A DNA stretch of 64,000 nt from Kosakonia radicincitans DSM 16656 (GCF_000280495.2 NZ_CP018016.1:992001-1056000), one strand, 5' to 3'. Positions 9,155-19,365 are shown, numbered from the stretch's first letter. Made by a program: numbers and translations. Notes: generated from the sequence alone by a model not told the origin.

Positions 9155-11716
9155 TTACACCAGGCTCTTCAGGCGGTAAATCCATTCCAGTGCCTGACGC
9201 GGCGTTAAGCTGTCCGGCTCGAGGTTTTCCAGCGCTTCCACCGCCGGGCTGGTCTCTTCTGCCGGAGCCAACAGCGACATCTGCGTGCCGTCTATTTGCG
9301 TGGCCGCCGCATTCGGCGACAGGCTTTCCAGCTCGCGCAATTTGCTGCGTGCGCGTTTAATCACCTCTTTCGGCACGCCCGCCAGCGCAGCGACCGCCAG
9401 ACCGTAACTCTTACTGGCTGCGCCGTCCTGCACGCTGTGCATAAAGGCGATGGTATCGCCATGCTCCAGCGCGTCGAGATGCACGTTTGCCACGCCTTCC
9501 ATTTTTTCCGGCAGTTGCGTCAGCTCAAAGTAGTGAGTCGCGAACAGCGTCAATGCCTTGATTTTATTCGCCAGGTTTTCCGCACACGCCCATGCCAGCG
9601 ACAGACCATCATAGGTCGATGTTCCGCGACCAATTTCATCCATCAGCACCAGACTGTTTTCTGTGGCGTTATGCAGGATGTTGGCGGTTTCGGTCATCTC
9701 CACCATAAAGGTCGAACGGCCGCTGGCCAGATCGTCTGCCGCGCCGACGCGGGTAAAGATGCGGTCGATTGGGCCGATTTCGACTTTTTGCGCGGGCACA
9801 TAGCTGCCGATATAGGCCAGCAGCGCAATCAGCGCAGTCTGGCGCATATAGGTACTTTTACCGCCCATGTTCGGCCCGGTGATGATTAACATCCGGCGCT
9901 GCGGCGATAAATTCAGCGGGTTAGCAATAAACGGCTCTTTCAGCACCTGCTCGACCACCGGATGACGCCCTTCGGTAATGCGGATGCCTGGTTTATCAGT
10001 GAAGGTTGGGCAACTGTAATTCAGAGTGTAAGCGCGTTCCGCCAGGTTCACCAGCACATCCAGTTCCGCCAGCGCAGAGGCGCTCTGTTGCAGGTCGCCC
10101 AGATGCGGCATCAGCAGATCGAACAGCTCCTCATAAAGCTGTTTTTCCAGCGCCAGCGCTTTGCCTTTCGAGGTCAGAACTTTGTCTTCGTACTCTTTCA
10201 GTTCCGGAATAATGTAGCGTTCGGCATTTTTCAACGTCTGGCGACGTACGTAATGGATCGGCGCCAGATGGCTTTGCCCGCGGCTAATCTGGATGTAGTA
10301 ACCGTGTACCGCGTTATAACCCACTTTCAGCGTATCCAGCCCGAGGCGTTCGCGCTCGCGGATCTCCAGCCGATCAAGATAGTCAGTCGCGCCATCCGCC
10401 AGACCGCGCCATTCGTCCAGTTCGGCGTTATAACCCGGCGCAATCACGCCGCCATCGCGCACCAGCACTGGCGGCGCATCGATAATTGCGCGCTCCAGCA
10501 GTTCGCGCAGTTCGCTGAACTCGCCCATCTTTTCGCGCAGCGCCTGCACCGGCGCGCTTTTCACTTCCGCCAGTTGCGCGCGCAGTTCCGGCAGTTGCTG
10601 GAAAGCGTGACGCATACGCGCCAGGTCGCGCGGACGCGCAGTGCGCAGCGCCAGACGTGCCAGAATACGCTCCAGATCGCCCACCTGACGCAGCACCGGT
10701 TGTAGCTCGCCGCAGTGATCCTGCAATGCGCCAATGGTTTGCTGGCGTTCCGTCAGCACTTTTGTATCGCGAACCGGCATATGCAGCCAGCGTTTCAGCA
10801 TGCGGCTGCCCATTGGCGTTACGGTACAATCAAGTACCGAGGCCAGCGTATTTTCGACACCGCCCGCCAGGTTCTGCGTGATCTCCAGATTCCGGCGCGT
10901 CGCGGCATCCATAATGATGGTGTCCTGCTGGCGCTCCATGGTGATGGAGCGAATATGCGGCAGGGCAGTGCGCTGCGTGTCTTTGACATACTGCAGCAGA
11001 CAGCCGGCTGCGCACAGGCCCCGAGGTGCGTTTTCCACCCCAAAGCCGACCAGATCGCGGGTGCCAAATTGCAGGTTTAGCTGCTGGCGGGCGGTATCAA
11101 TTTCGAACTCCCACAGCGGACGGCGCCGCAGACCGCGGCGGCCTTCAATCAGCGCCGTTTCGGCAAAGTCTTCGGCATAGAGCAACTCGGCGGGATTGGT
11201 GCGCTGTAACTCGGCGGCCATGGTGTCGCGATCGGCCGGTTCGCTGACGCGAAAACGCCCGGAGCTGATATCCAGCGTGGCGTAGCCAAAACCTTTGCTG
11301 TCCTGCCAGATGGCGGCCAGCAGATTATCCTGACGCTCCTGCAACAGCGCTTCATCGCTGATGGTGCCTGGCGTTACGATGCGCACCACTTTGCGCTCAA
11401 CCGGCCCCTTGCTGGTTGCCGGATCGCCGATTTGCTCGCAAATCGCCACGGATTCGCCAAGACTCACCAGCTTCGCCAGATAGTTTTCCACCGCATGATG
11501 CGGAACCCCGGCCATCGGGATCGGCTCACCTGCCGATGCGCCACGTTTGGTCAGTGAAATATCCATAAGCTGCGAAGCGCGTTTCGCATCGTCATAAAAT
11601 AGTTCGTAAAAGTCGCCCATCCGGTAGAACAGCAGAATGTCCGGATGCTGTGCTTTCAGCTTCAGGTACTGCTGCATCATTGGCGTATGCGCGTCGAAAT
11701 TCTCTAGTGTACTCAT
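9155..11716 (-). CDS. mutS: DNA mismatch repair protein MutS
   Basis: MutS recognises mismatches and small loops and recruits MutL. The 853 residues equal the E. coli length. The mismatch-reading motif GDFYELF near residue 36, the Walker A loop [10 protein letters not shown], and the Walker B/signature regions [10 protein letters not shown] and [16 protein letters not shown] are all intact. The gene marks the end of the conserved block; the DNA upstream of its start is a patchwork of mobile-element debris, a known variable spot in enterics. Confidence 0.98.
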   Translation of the reverse strand: MSTLENFDAHTPMMQQYLKLKAQHPDILLFYRMGDFYELFYDDAKRASQLMDISLTKRGASAGEPIPMAGVPHHAVENYLAKLVSLGESVAICEQIGDPATSKGPVERKVVRIVTPGTISDEALLQERQDNLLAAIWQDSKGFGYATLDISSGRFRVSEPADRDTMAAELQRTNPAELLYAEDFAETALIEGRRGLRRRPLWEFEIDTARQQLNLQFGTRDLVGFGVENAPRGLCAAGCLLQYVKDTQRTALPHIRSITMERQQDTIIMDAATRRNLEITQNLAGGVENTLASVLDCTVTPMGSRMLKRWLHMPVRDTKVLTERQQTIGALQDHCGELQPVLRQVGDLERILARLALRTARPRDLARMRHAFQQLPELRAQLAEVKSAPVQALREKMGEFSELRELLERAIIDAPPVLVRDGGVIAPGYNAELDEWRGLADGATDYLDRLEIRERERLGLDTLKVGYNAVHGYYIQISRGQSHLAPIHYVRRQTLKNAERYIIPELKEYEDKVLTSKGKALALEKQLYEELFDLLMPHLGDLQQSASALAELDVLVNLAERAYTLNYSCPTFTDKPGIRITEGRHPVVEQVLKEPFIANPLNLSPQRRMLIITGPNMGGKSTYMRQTALIALLAYIGSYVPAQKVEIGPIDRIFTRVGAADDLASGRSTFMVEMTETANILHNATENSLVLMDEIGRGTSTYDGLSLAWACAENLANKIKALTLFATHYFELTQLPEKMEGVANVHLDALEHGDTIAFMHSVQDGAASKSYGLAVAALAGVPKEVIKRARSKLRELESLSPNAAATQIDGTQMSLLAPAEETSPAVEALENLEPDSLTPRQALEWIYRLKSLV

Positions 11717-11854
11717 CAGTTTATGATGTCCATGTGCTTAAATTTTAACGAGCCGGCGATTTTTATCATTCTTGTTGCGTATCGCCTTGCCTCATTCACA
11801 AGCATTCTGAAGGTTTTCCCAGGAATGCGGAGTAAGCATGATAACGGAGTCTTT

Positions 11855-12236
11855 ATGGCAGGAAAACAACAGGCAAAGCCACTGACGTTTAAAGCGGTAG
11901 AAATGATAAAGCCGGGTGACAAAGATAAAGCTGATATTCCGCTATGATCGTGATACCGCCATTGTAATGATCCTTTGCGGTGCGGGCTTACGGGCCGGGG
12001 AAGGGGCCAGCCTTGATCGCTGGGGCTATGACAATGGCATTCTTACAGTCAGGTAGGGAAAGGGGCGTAAATACCGGGAGATACACGTCACGGCAGCGGT
12101 AGATAAAGCCATCCGCGCGAAAGAGGCCAGGAATGCATTGCTTAACCGTATTCAGCGCAACGGCAAGGTTGCTCTTACAACGACCAGCCTAACTGGTATT
12201 CTGGAGCAGTTACCGCAATATGTTCAGGTCAGTAAA
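11855..12236 (+). pseudogene. Tyrosine recombinase (phage/island integrase) remnants
   Basis: An ATG frame of 30 codons (MAGKQQAKPLTFKAVEMIKP) resembles the start of island integrases and ends in TGA. A second frame directly after reads AIVMILCGAGLRAGEGASL, then LTVR, a stop, and GKGRKYREIHVT, which is the catalytic-domain start of a tyrosine recombinase with the Arg of box I. An in-frame TAG near 12054 and a missing C-terminus show it is dead. The two pieces may come from one gene by deletion or from two. The remnant sits directly upstream of mutS and suggests past integration here. Confidence 0.6.
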
Positions 12237-12572
12237 CGATCCTGTCAGGTATGCGCTACCCAGCGTCAGTATTTCTTTCGCTCCATCTTTCGGATCGAGC
12301 AGTGCGATTTTAAGCGCTTCTTCATAGAGAACGTCATCAGTAAGAAATAACAGCAGCCGTTTATCATCCACCTGAACAGCAGCTTCTGGCACCTGTACAG
12401 GAACCATAATGTCCGCACCTTTTCCAGCAATCAGGACTTCATATTTTCCCATTGATGTCGGTATAGGTTCTTCCCTGAGTTGAAGTGTAACGTTGTCCGG
12501 CAGCTTAAACATGGTTAGTCCCGGAACCCATTGATGTCCCATGCGACTGCCAACAAAAGCACCAATAACCAC
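12210..12572 (-). CDS. Hypothetical protein, possibly frame-shifted
   Basis: I do not recognise this 120-residue frame. It is mixed alpha/beta in look, with AKEILTLGSAYLTGSFTDLN at its end. Upstream, up to 12693, two other frames continue without stops: one ends in a Cys/Trp-rich tail, the other encodes a hydrophobic helix (ALAHLYAWLLVLLLAVAW). The three frames meet at a G-rich run near 12590-12600, so this may be one gene broken by a frameshift or a pair of overlapping small genes. The 3' end abuts the integrase debris. Confidence 0.4.
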   Translation of the reverse strand: MVIGAFVGSRMGHQWVPGLTMFKLPDNVTLQLREEPIPTSMGKYEVLIAGKGADIMVPVQVPEAAVQVDDKRLLLFLTDDVLYEEALKIALLDPKDGAKEILTLGSAYLTGSFTDLNILR

Positions 12573-12932
12573 GCATACAGGTGCGCCAGTGCCCCTCCCC
12601 CGGCTCCTGAAATTCCAGCACTACTGATTGCAGGTTGTCGTTGAGTCTCAAGCACTCTACCCGAGGGATGCTATTGCAAATGTCTTTCAACAAATCCTGA
12701 CAATTTTAATCGCTTATAGTTTAGTTACCTTTAACTATTCTTAATTCAGAAATTAAGACTTAATGAGCATGGGTTTCCAAATAAAACAAAGAATTAAGTT
12801 GCCAGGGAAGATTTCAGGGATATTTATTTCCCCTGCATTTCTATTGTTATTCAACAGAATTTGTTGCCTGTCTTTGAAACTCATGGTAATAGAAAGCAGA
12901 AACTTTACACAAAACTAACAATGAGGTTACAA

Positions 12933-13361
12933 ATGAATAGCAGCCTAAAATGTCTTGTTGTTGTTTCCGCTATTTTGTTGAGCGCATGCTCATCTATGGG
13001 GGGAGGAGAAGATAAATTCAGTGCTTCATATGTTCAATCACATATTGTTGAGGGTAAAACGACAAAAGCTCAGGTACAGCAACTTTATGGCGTTCCTGAT
13101 GATAATGAAAAATCTTCAAATGGCACTACGTGGGTTTATCATAAAAATGCTGACTACAGCAGTGTATCTTCTCTGGCGGGCTACATACCGGGAGCGGGGG
13201 CTGTTAGCAGTGCACTGGGCATGGCCAACACAGCCAGCGAAGCATCATCAACAGCCGGTAAGCTTTCAGACAAACGCAGTGGAAATACTGAGATACACGG
13301 AAACCGCCTTTATATAACCTTTAACCGCAATGATGTTGTAGATTACTGGAGTATTAACTAG
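12933..13361 (+). CDS. Predicted lipoprotein with SmpA/BamE-like fold
   Basis: The 142-residue protein begins with a lipoprotein signal (LVVVSAILLSAC; Cys near residue 19) followed by SSMGGGEDKFSASYVQSHIV. The stretch EGKTTKAQVQQLYGVPDD and the WVYH strand resemble the SmpA/OmlA (BamE-like) and related small envelope lipoproteins. A Gly/Ala/Ser-rich central part (GYIPGAGAVSSALGMANTAS) separates two strands. The ATG chosen follows ATGAGG by about seven bases. It stands alone in AT-rich DNA; its function is unknown to me. Confidence 0.7.
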   Translation: MNSSLKCLVVVSAILLSACSSMGGGEDKFSASYVQSHIVEGKTTKAQVQQLYGVPDDNEKSSNGTTWVYHKNADYSSVSSLAGYIPGAGAVSSALGMANTASEASSTAGKLSDKRSGNTEIHGNRLYITFNRNDVVDYWSIN

Positions 13362-13391
13362 AAGCCTTTTAAAAGGGTTTTAATTTGTAAT

Positions 13392-13409
13392 GCGGCTCAA
13401 ATGAGCCGC
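13392..13409. terminator. Hairpin after the lipoprotein gene
   Basis: GCGGCTCA and TGAGCCGC form an eight-base stem with a two-base loop, 30 bases after the stop codon. There is no run of T on the right side, so it may be a transcript-stabilising hairpin or a worn terminator. Confidence 0.45.
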
Positions 13410-13858
13410 TACGTAATACATATATTTCCAGGTTGCACTGCAACATTGATGGACAGCGAGATTAATATATCTTCTTCAATCAAAACCCCTTACCGCCCGT
13501 AGCGATAATGCATCAATAGAAATAACGGAAGTCTAATCGTTATCACTCTGATGTGATAATCGTGTGGCTCCGGTACCTGAACGGTTATTTTTCTGCCAGC
13601 CTGGGAGGCCCAGGGCTCCAGAAGATGATATCTGTGCAGGGTTAATCGTCCGCAAACCTGAGGCATTTTTCTTTTATCAAGGGCTTACCGGCGTACCCAG
13701 TTCGGCCTGTTTCAAGAAGACGCATCAGCTCTTCGCGCGAAATGCTGTGACAACAAATCAGATTGTCACCCGGAGTAACTGTAAGTATCCCGCTAAAACG
13801 AACCATTCACTTTTAGAGATCTTCCGACATATTCAATTTGCCAGCGAAGGAGATCGCT
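13410..13858. other. Intergenic, no gene recognised
   Basis: About 450 bases without a convincing reading frame; a 100-codon open frame here has no recognisable features. The right part holds one copy of a 22-base motif (13794-13815) that recurs inverted near 36.7 kb. Confidence 0.5.
13794..13815 (-). repeat. 22-bp motif, copy 1 (inverted relative to copy 2)
   Basis: This 22-base sequence, starting TAAAACGAACC and ending TTCACTTTTA, is the reverse complement of 36683-36704 with two mismatches. It lies 44 bases before the start codon of the IS3-family remnant. It may be the end of a mobile element, which is inference. Confidence 0.55.
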
Positions 13859-14314
13859 ATGCGTAAAGCCCGTTTTACTGAGCATCAGATCATCGCTGAC
13901 CTTAATCGAGAGGCGTTGTCGGTCGACGCTGGATCTGAAACCAGTGGTCCGAGTACTCGACAGCAGCGCGGCCAACCATGGATATTTCGTCATCGCTTCG
14001 TATGGATAATGACCCGGAGTTTATTTCTCCGACGCTGGCTGAATGAGCAGAGATGCATATGCGGTAAAGCTGGAATTTATTCGGCTGGAGAAATCCACTC
14101 TGAATGCTTTTATAGAACGCTTTAACCGAACGTATCAGTATAGAAATACTCGATTTTTATCTGTTCAGAACCCTGAATGAAGTGCGGGAGATGACGGAAT
14201 GGGGGGACAGAATACAACAATGAACGCCCGCACGAATCACTGAATAACATGATACTGGAGGAATACCGCCTGGAACATCAAAGGTTCGGGATCTCAAAAA
14301 GTGCATGGAACTAA
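13859..14314 (+). pseudogene. Decayed IS3-family element (IS1222/IS407-like), internal deletion
   Basis: The frame opens with MRKARFTEHQII, the start of OrfA in this IS3 subgroup, and then jumps directly to LNREALSVDAGS, which belongs in the middle of OrfB. After further frameshifts the OrfB tail is legible in pieces: MDNDPEFISPTLAE, NAFIERFNRTYQY, YNNERPHESLNNMILEEYRL and the terminal SKSAWN. Most of both genes is therefore missing and the element cannot transpose. Confidence 0.75.
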
Positions 14315-14560
14315 GAATGGTCTACTTACATCAGGACGAGCTCACTGCTCTGGACAGTACTCTACTGACAGAGTCGTTGCGCTTCTCAAGCTAAAGGATA
14401 TGTGGGGTCAGGTAGCCAGATTTTCAGGAAAACATAAACAAAAATTACGTATCGTTAATAAATGTATTGATATATTTCTGAAAGTGAAAATTTGGGATTG
14501 CCGGGGGAATAACAGGGTGATTAACTTAAGACGTGTTTATCTTAGAAGTCACTATTTAGA

Positions 14561-15766
14561 ATGAACAGTAAAACGAATATCGAAAGAAAATTTCTTAAAC
14601 ATCAGCATGCTGCAATTAAAAAACTACATAATAAATCAGATCTGCCAGGCGCAGATCTTCGGTTTATGGACTTACGGAGGCTTAATTTGCGGGATATTAA
14701 TTTATCAGGTAGTGATTTATCTTTTAGTGATATTCGTGATACTGACTTTTCTTACAGTAATCTAAGGGGTGTGAATCTGAGTAACTGTAAAATGCAGGGC
14801 GCTAACTTTAATTATTCAGACTGTACATGCGTGGATTTTTCCGGGAGTGATTTTGATAAAGCAAGTTTCACTGGCGCCATCTCTGAGCGAGATGATCTTG
14901 CATCTGATACTCTTTCAGCACGACCACTGATCTCTATCTATATGCCGACATGGAACCGGGAAAAACTGACCATTAGAGCTATTTACTCTGTGTTAAAGCA
15001 GGACTATGAACACTGGGAACTCATTATCGTTGATGATTTCTCATCATCGTTTAAGTTGCTGCAAAAGTTTATATCCGACCTTAATGATCCACGTATTATT
15101 TATATTAGAAATGAATACAACTCGGGAGCATGTGCTGTAAGAAACCAGGCAATCCGTCTTGCTAAAGGGGACTTTATAACCGGTCTTGACGACGATGACG
15201 AGTGGCTTTCATCGCGATTGTCATCTTTTCTTTCATACCGATATAAACTTAACTATCACGGTTTTTTATATGCAGGAGACTATTTGTGTGAAAGTGCCAG
15301 CTATGACAGCATTGATGATCTAAAGATCTACCCCAAACCCAATTACAAAAAAAATCTATTTGATAAGAAGAATGTTATTGGTAATCAGGTATTTACAGTA
15401 ACGAGTCGTATGCAGGAAGTGCTATTCGATACAGAATTGACTGCGGCTCAAGATTATGATGCTTTTTATCGCCTCGCAGAAGTATATGGCTCTCCGTTTA
15501 AATTGGAAAATATTACACAAATCCTTTACGTCAATCATGGTGAGGTTCGTATAACGTGTTCTGGTAGAAAATTTTCCGGTTATTTAAATTTCTACAGGAA
15601 ACACAAATCCAAATTTGACACTTCCAGTGTAAAATATCAATTATTTACTTTGTATTATATCAGAAACAAAAAAATGTCCCTTAAGACTTTAATGAGGTTA
15701 ATGACTGTACGAAATTTTAAAAGATACTTCATGATGTACTCAAATTTCAGAAAGAGGAAGTTCTGA
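14561..15766 (+). CDS. Pentapeptide-repeat / GT2 glycosyltransferase fusion protein
   Basis: The 401-residue protein has two parts. Residues about 25-115 are pentapeptide repeats of the A(D/N)LXX type (LPGADLRFMDLRRLNLRDIN, LRGVNLSNCKMQGANF). From about residue 122 a GT-A family 2 domain begins with PLISIYMPTWNREKLT, with IIVDDFSS and the metal-binding GLDDDDEW. The C-terminus is basic and lysine-rich. No signal peptide or membrane helix is visible. It stands alone in AT-rich DNA between two IS remnants and is probably acquired. The acceptor sugar or protein is unknown. Confidence 0.8.
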   Translation: MNSKTNIERKFLKHQHAAIKKLHNKSDLPGADLRFMDLRRLNLRDINLSGSDLSFSDIRDTDFSYSNLRGVNLSNCKMQGANFNYSDCTCVDFSGSDFDKASFTGAISERDDLASDTLSARPLISIYMPTWNREKLTIRAIYSVLKQDYEHWELIIVDDFSSSFKLLQKFISDLNDPRIIYIRNEYNSGACAVRNQAIRLAKGDFITGLDDDDEWLSSRLSSFLSYRYKLNYHGFLYAGDYLCESASYDSIDDLKIYPKPNYKKNLFDKKNVIGNQVFTVTSRMQEVLFDTELTAAQDYDAFYRLAEVYGSPFKLENITQILYVNHGEVRITCSGRKFSGYLNFYRKHKSKFDTSSVKYQLFTLYYIRNKKMSLKTLMRLMTVRNFKRYFMMYSNFRKRKF

Positions 15767-16257
15767 TATGTAAAACATATTTGTACTCTTTAGGGTGAGG
15801 TTGTAAGCATACAAAATAAAGAATTATGTTTTATATTTATTGCTCTTGTTCTGTTCCAGAATTATATAGAGTGTTGCAGGGTTTCAGTCAATGGGTGTGT
15901 CAGAAATGTTGTGACATTATCGACTATTTTATTACATAGCAGACTGGATCTTTATCGGTGTGTTTTCTGAAGATGGTCACCTGAATTTCATCAAATAAAG
16001 GTGCCGGAGATGAGTTGCTGCTGAATATTATTGGGCTTAATTTACTTTCTTGAGAATAGCCGTCAACCTGCCGCTTTCAGGCGTTACAGTGGCAGTATCA
16101 CTGAAACAATTATCACCTCAGATATTCCTTAAGGCTCTTGAATGAGTTCTGTTTGGGAAACGAAAACGAGGTACGCGAAACTAAAACAGATAGACTCACT
16201 CTTTCAGAAAGATGTAATTACAGCACGTCCTAAATTGCTCGGTTTCAGTTTTTGAAA
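15767..16257. other. Intergenic, no gene recognised
   Basis: Nearly 500 bases of AT-rich sequence with no reading frame that I can support on either strand. It leads into an IS3-type remnant. Confidence 0.5.
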
Positions 16258-16439
16258 ACCTGGACTTCCCCGGAGCCCGGCGTTCATATTCTGCCGGTGG
16301 CATCAGGTAACCGGAGTGGTGTCGGCGCTTACTGTTATCAATTATCCCAGTGTAATACTCAATAAAACTCTCCGGGGTGTTGCTGAAGATACGCCCTCTA
16401 AAATGTCTCTGAGGTGCCTGTTAGACCCATAGCGATTGA
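16258..16439 (-). pseudogene. IS3-family remnant (OrfB tail plus one end)
   Basis: Read on the minus strand, 16270-16390 encodes IEYYTGIIDNSKRRHHSGYL followed by MPPAEYERRAPG, the end of an IS3-family OrfB. The right part, CTGAGGTGCCTGTTAGACCC to GATTGA, closely resembles the right end of the intact IS3-family element at 38.7 kb. The body between tail and end is missing, so this is a solo remnant of a related element. Confidence 0.7.
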
Positions 16440-16617
16440 AGGCTATGTTACAGTGAGGCCGTGGTTCTTTTTATACGCGGTTCCGGATGGCGCCGGTGAA
16501 ATACAGGCCGAAGAGCACACTCACTGCATAACCCGATGCTGATAATGACTTCCGTTAAAGATGGCTTTCTCTGCGCGCAGTGCATCCGGATGGTCAAAAA
16601 CAGAAGATCTCAACACC

Positions 16618-19365
16618 ATGATAACAACCGATGAGATGCACTTTGCCGAATGGCAAATCTGGCCCCAGCTGAGAATTTTGTTGCACCGGGATAAGCCTGT
16701 AAGAATTTCTGCCAGAGCGTTTGATGTCCTGGTTGTGCTGCTGCGGGCTGGAGGTAAAGCGGTAAGTAAAGAGGCTTTACTTGTTCAGGTGTGGGGAAAT
16801 GAAATTGTCGAAGAAAATAATCTTCAGGCGCAAATATCCGCTATACGCCGCATTCTGGGTCACGATCGGCATCTACTTGTCACCGAATTTGGTTGTGGTT
16901 ACCGCTTAAATATCAATAGTGCACCGCTGCAAATGCCTGCGAAACCAGAGCTACCCGAGCCTGTTGTTACCCCTTTTCTGACGTCGATTTTAGGGCGAGA
17001 CCAGGCTGTGCAGGACGTCTGTACGTTATTAAATCACCACCCTCTGGTCACGATTACAGGTTCCGGGGGCGTGGGGAAAACGCGTCTGGCGTGGGAAGTC
17101 GTCAATCTTATGCGCACGCATTTTCCGGAGGAAACTTGCGTGGTTGAACTGGCGCATATCACCGAAGCCTCCAGCTTGTTATCTGTGTTTTCTCAGGCGC
17201 TACATCTTCCATTAGTTAGCCTGCATCATGATGCTGATTTACGGCAACAGCTTGCGCGACGCCGCTGTTTACTGCTGGTTGATAACTGCGAACATTTAAT
17301 TAATGAACTGGAACCGGTGATAACCTCGCTGTTGCACGTGGCTCCCCATAGCAGGCTGTTGTTGACCAGTCAGGTAGCATTACAGATTGCTGGCGAGCAA
17401 CAATATTTATTACCGCCATTACAAATTCCTGAACAGACAGACAGCGATAAGCAAACGCTACTCTCTTTTGCCAGCGTCCGTCTCTTTATCGAGCGTGTAC
17501 AGGCCAACCGACATGATTTTCATCCCTCTGACAGTGAATTGTCGCTGATTGGCAAATTATGCCGCCATCTTGATGGATTGCCGTTGGCAATTGAACTTGC
17601 AGCCTCCCGTCTGCCAGTAATGAGCGTCAGCGAGATCTATAGCCGACTGGAGGATCGTTTCCAGCTATTGAGCAATACGCACAGCGCACTGGTTCCCAGA
17701 CACCAGAAAATAGTGACCACGCTGGAATGGACTTATCAGTTACTCAACGCGCGCGAACAGCGATTATTCAGAACGCTGGGCATCTTCACCGACACGTTCA
17801 GTATGCAATCCGTCACTGATTTTCTGGTGGCCAGGGACAAGCATTACTGGCAGGTGATTGACGATGTGCAGCGGTTGCTCGCACTTTCACTGATTCAGGT
17901 CAGTAGCCAGGTGCCGGTAACCCGTTTTCGCCTGCTGGAAACCATGCGCCAGTTCGCCTGCAATAAACTCAGGCAACATGATGAATATGAAGAACTTTCT
18001 CTCCGTTTCGCCGATTATTATAAGGCCCTGGTGGAACAGGCCCAGGCTGACTGGCTGGTGCTGCCGACGGAACAGTGGCGGGAGCGTTATCGTCACATCC
18101 TTAATGATTTGCGCAGTGTTTTACAGCAAACATTAACCGAGGGGCGCGATTCCTCTACAGGGCTGGCGATCTTACAGGCGATGACGCCTTTCTGGATTGA
18201 ATATTCCCTCTATGATGAATGTCAGCGTCATATCTCTCCTCTGTTATATGAAAATAGCTCGCGGGTCGTTTTAACGTTACGCCAGAGAATGCATCTCTGT
18301 GCCGCAGCGGGTAAGGCATCAACCTGGGCAAAAGGCCCGACATCTGAAACCCATTTAGCCTGGCAAACCGCACTGACACTGGCAGAAAAGCTCGACGACA
18401 AAGAGATACGTTTGCAGGCGCATTACGGGTTATGGTTGTATTGCTTGCGCACGGGCGAGCTGAATACATCGCTTCAGCATGCGCAGTCGCTGTATGATCT
18501 CGCGCTCGCCATCAAAGACGCGGAGGCGCAGGCTACCGGGCTACGTCTTCTCGGCGTTTCACTGCATTTTTTAGGGCAGCATGCTGTCGGCCGCAATTAC
18601 CTGCTGCAATCGCTGGCCTGGTACGATCGGGAGAGCGTAAGCCACTCTTTTCGTTTCGGTCTTGATCAACAGAGTGCTGGTATGGCTTTTCTGTCTCGCT
18701 TGCTCTGGGTACAGGGGGAGTATCAGGCCGCGAAACAGATGGCATGGCGCGGTGTGAAAAAAGCCGCGCGTTTACAGCATGCCTGCTCGCTTTGCTGCGC
18801 GCTGGCTGAAGGTGCCTGTATGACAGCCGCGCTTGATCGCCATCCGCGTTGGGTTGTAAAGGCCGCAAACTGGCTTATTTTTCTGGCAGAAAAGCATGAT
18901 TTGTATTTCTGGAAGACCTATGGCGAGTTGTTTCTTGTCTGGGCAAAACGGTTCAGCCATGCCGACGTGGGTCAAAGTACACTGTTTAGTTCGCTGCGTG
19001 CGATGGGATTAGACTGGCAATATTCCCCGTTGCTCTCAGAAATTGATATCGGGATATCGCAGCAAACCGCCAGGCTGGATCATGAAAACTGGTGCGCGCC
19101 TGAGTTGATGCGTCTTTCCGCCGCGCAGTTACCTCCGCAGCAGCAACGCCCGTTGTTAGAGCTGGCGCTGAACAAGGCACGACAGCAACAGGCACATGGT
19201 TGGTCCCTGCGTATTGCTTATTCACTGGCAACGTTGCTGGTGGAAGCCGGAGAACAATTGGCGGCTAACCAGCTAATAGAAAACGTTTTACATGATGTCG
19301 ATGGCTCAGACAGCGCGACGGATGTCAGACACGCTCTGGCGCTATGTGCCCGAATGGCGACCTGA
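16618..19365 (+). CDS. Winged-helix / STAND-type ATPase transcriptional regulator
   Basis: The protein is about 915 residues from this start (934 from an upstream ATG that lacks a clear ribosome site). It begins with an OmpR/CadC-type winged helix (residues about 10-100: ISARAFDVLVVLLRAGGKAV, NNLQAQISAIRRILG). A P-loop ATPase domain follows with Walker A GSGGVGKTRLA near 147 and Walker B CLLLVDNCEH near 217, plus GLPLAIELAASRLP. The C-terminal half is helical and TPR-like. The layout resembles AfsR/MalT-type regulators that sense ligands through the repeats. Its 3' end overlaps the convergent MFS gene by 24 bases. The ligand and targets are unknown; the nearby MFS and SDR genes are candidates. 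Confidence 0.85.
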   Translation: MITTDEMHFAEWQIWPQLRILLHRDKPVRISARAFDVLVVLLRAGGKAVSKEALLVQVWGNEIVEENNLQAQISAIRRILGHDRHLLVTEFGCGYRLNINSAPLQMPAKPELPEPVVTPFLTSILGRDQAVQDVCTLLNHHPLVTITGSGGVGKTRLAWEVVNLMRTHFPEETCVVELAHITEASSLLSVFSQALHLPLVSLHHDADLRQQLARRRCLLLVDNCEHLINELEPVITSLLHVAPHSRLLLTSQVALQIAGEQQYLLPPLQIPEQTDSDKQTLLSFASVRLFIERVQANRHDFHPSDSELSLIGKLCRHLDGLPLAIELAASRLPVMSVSEIYSRLEDRFQLLSNTHSALVPRHQKIVTTLEWTYQLLNAREQRLFRTLGIFTDTFSMQSVTDFLVARDKHYWQVIDDVQRLLALSLIQVSSQVPVTRFRLLETMRQFACNKLRQHDEYEELSLRFADYYKALVEQAQADWLVLPTEQWRERYRHILNDLRSVLQQTLTEGRDSSTGLAILQAMTPFWIEYSLYDECQRHISPLLYENSSRVVLTLRQRMHLCAAAGKASTWAKGPTSETHLAWQTALTLAEKLDDKEIRLQAHYGLWLYCLRTGELNTSLQHAQSLYDLALAIKDAEAQATGLRLLGVSLHFLGQHAVGRNYLLQSLAWYDRESVSHSFRFGLDQQSAGMAFLSRLLWVQGEYQAAKQMAWRGVKKAARLQHACSLCCALAEGACMTAALDRHPRWVVKAANWLIFLAEKHDLYFWKTYGELFLVWAKRFSHADVGQSTLFSSLRAMGLDWQYSPLLSEIDIGISQQTARLDHENWCAPELMRLSAAQLPPQQQRPLLELALNKARQQQAHGWSLRIAYSLATLLVEAGEQLAANQLIENVLHDVDGSDSATDVRHALALCARMAT

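Noticed and set aside
9296..10705. Long open frames antisense to mutS
   Set aside because: mutS is certain, and the antisense frames are low-complexity His/Gln/Arg-rich sequence typical of shadows.
14301..14564. 87-codon open frame between the IS remnant and the fusion gene
   Set aside because: It starts inside the IS remnant tail and has no family features.
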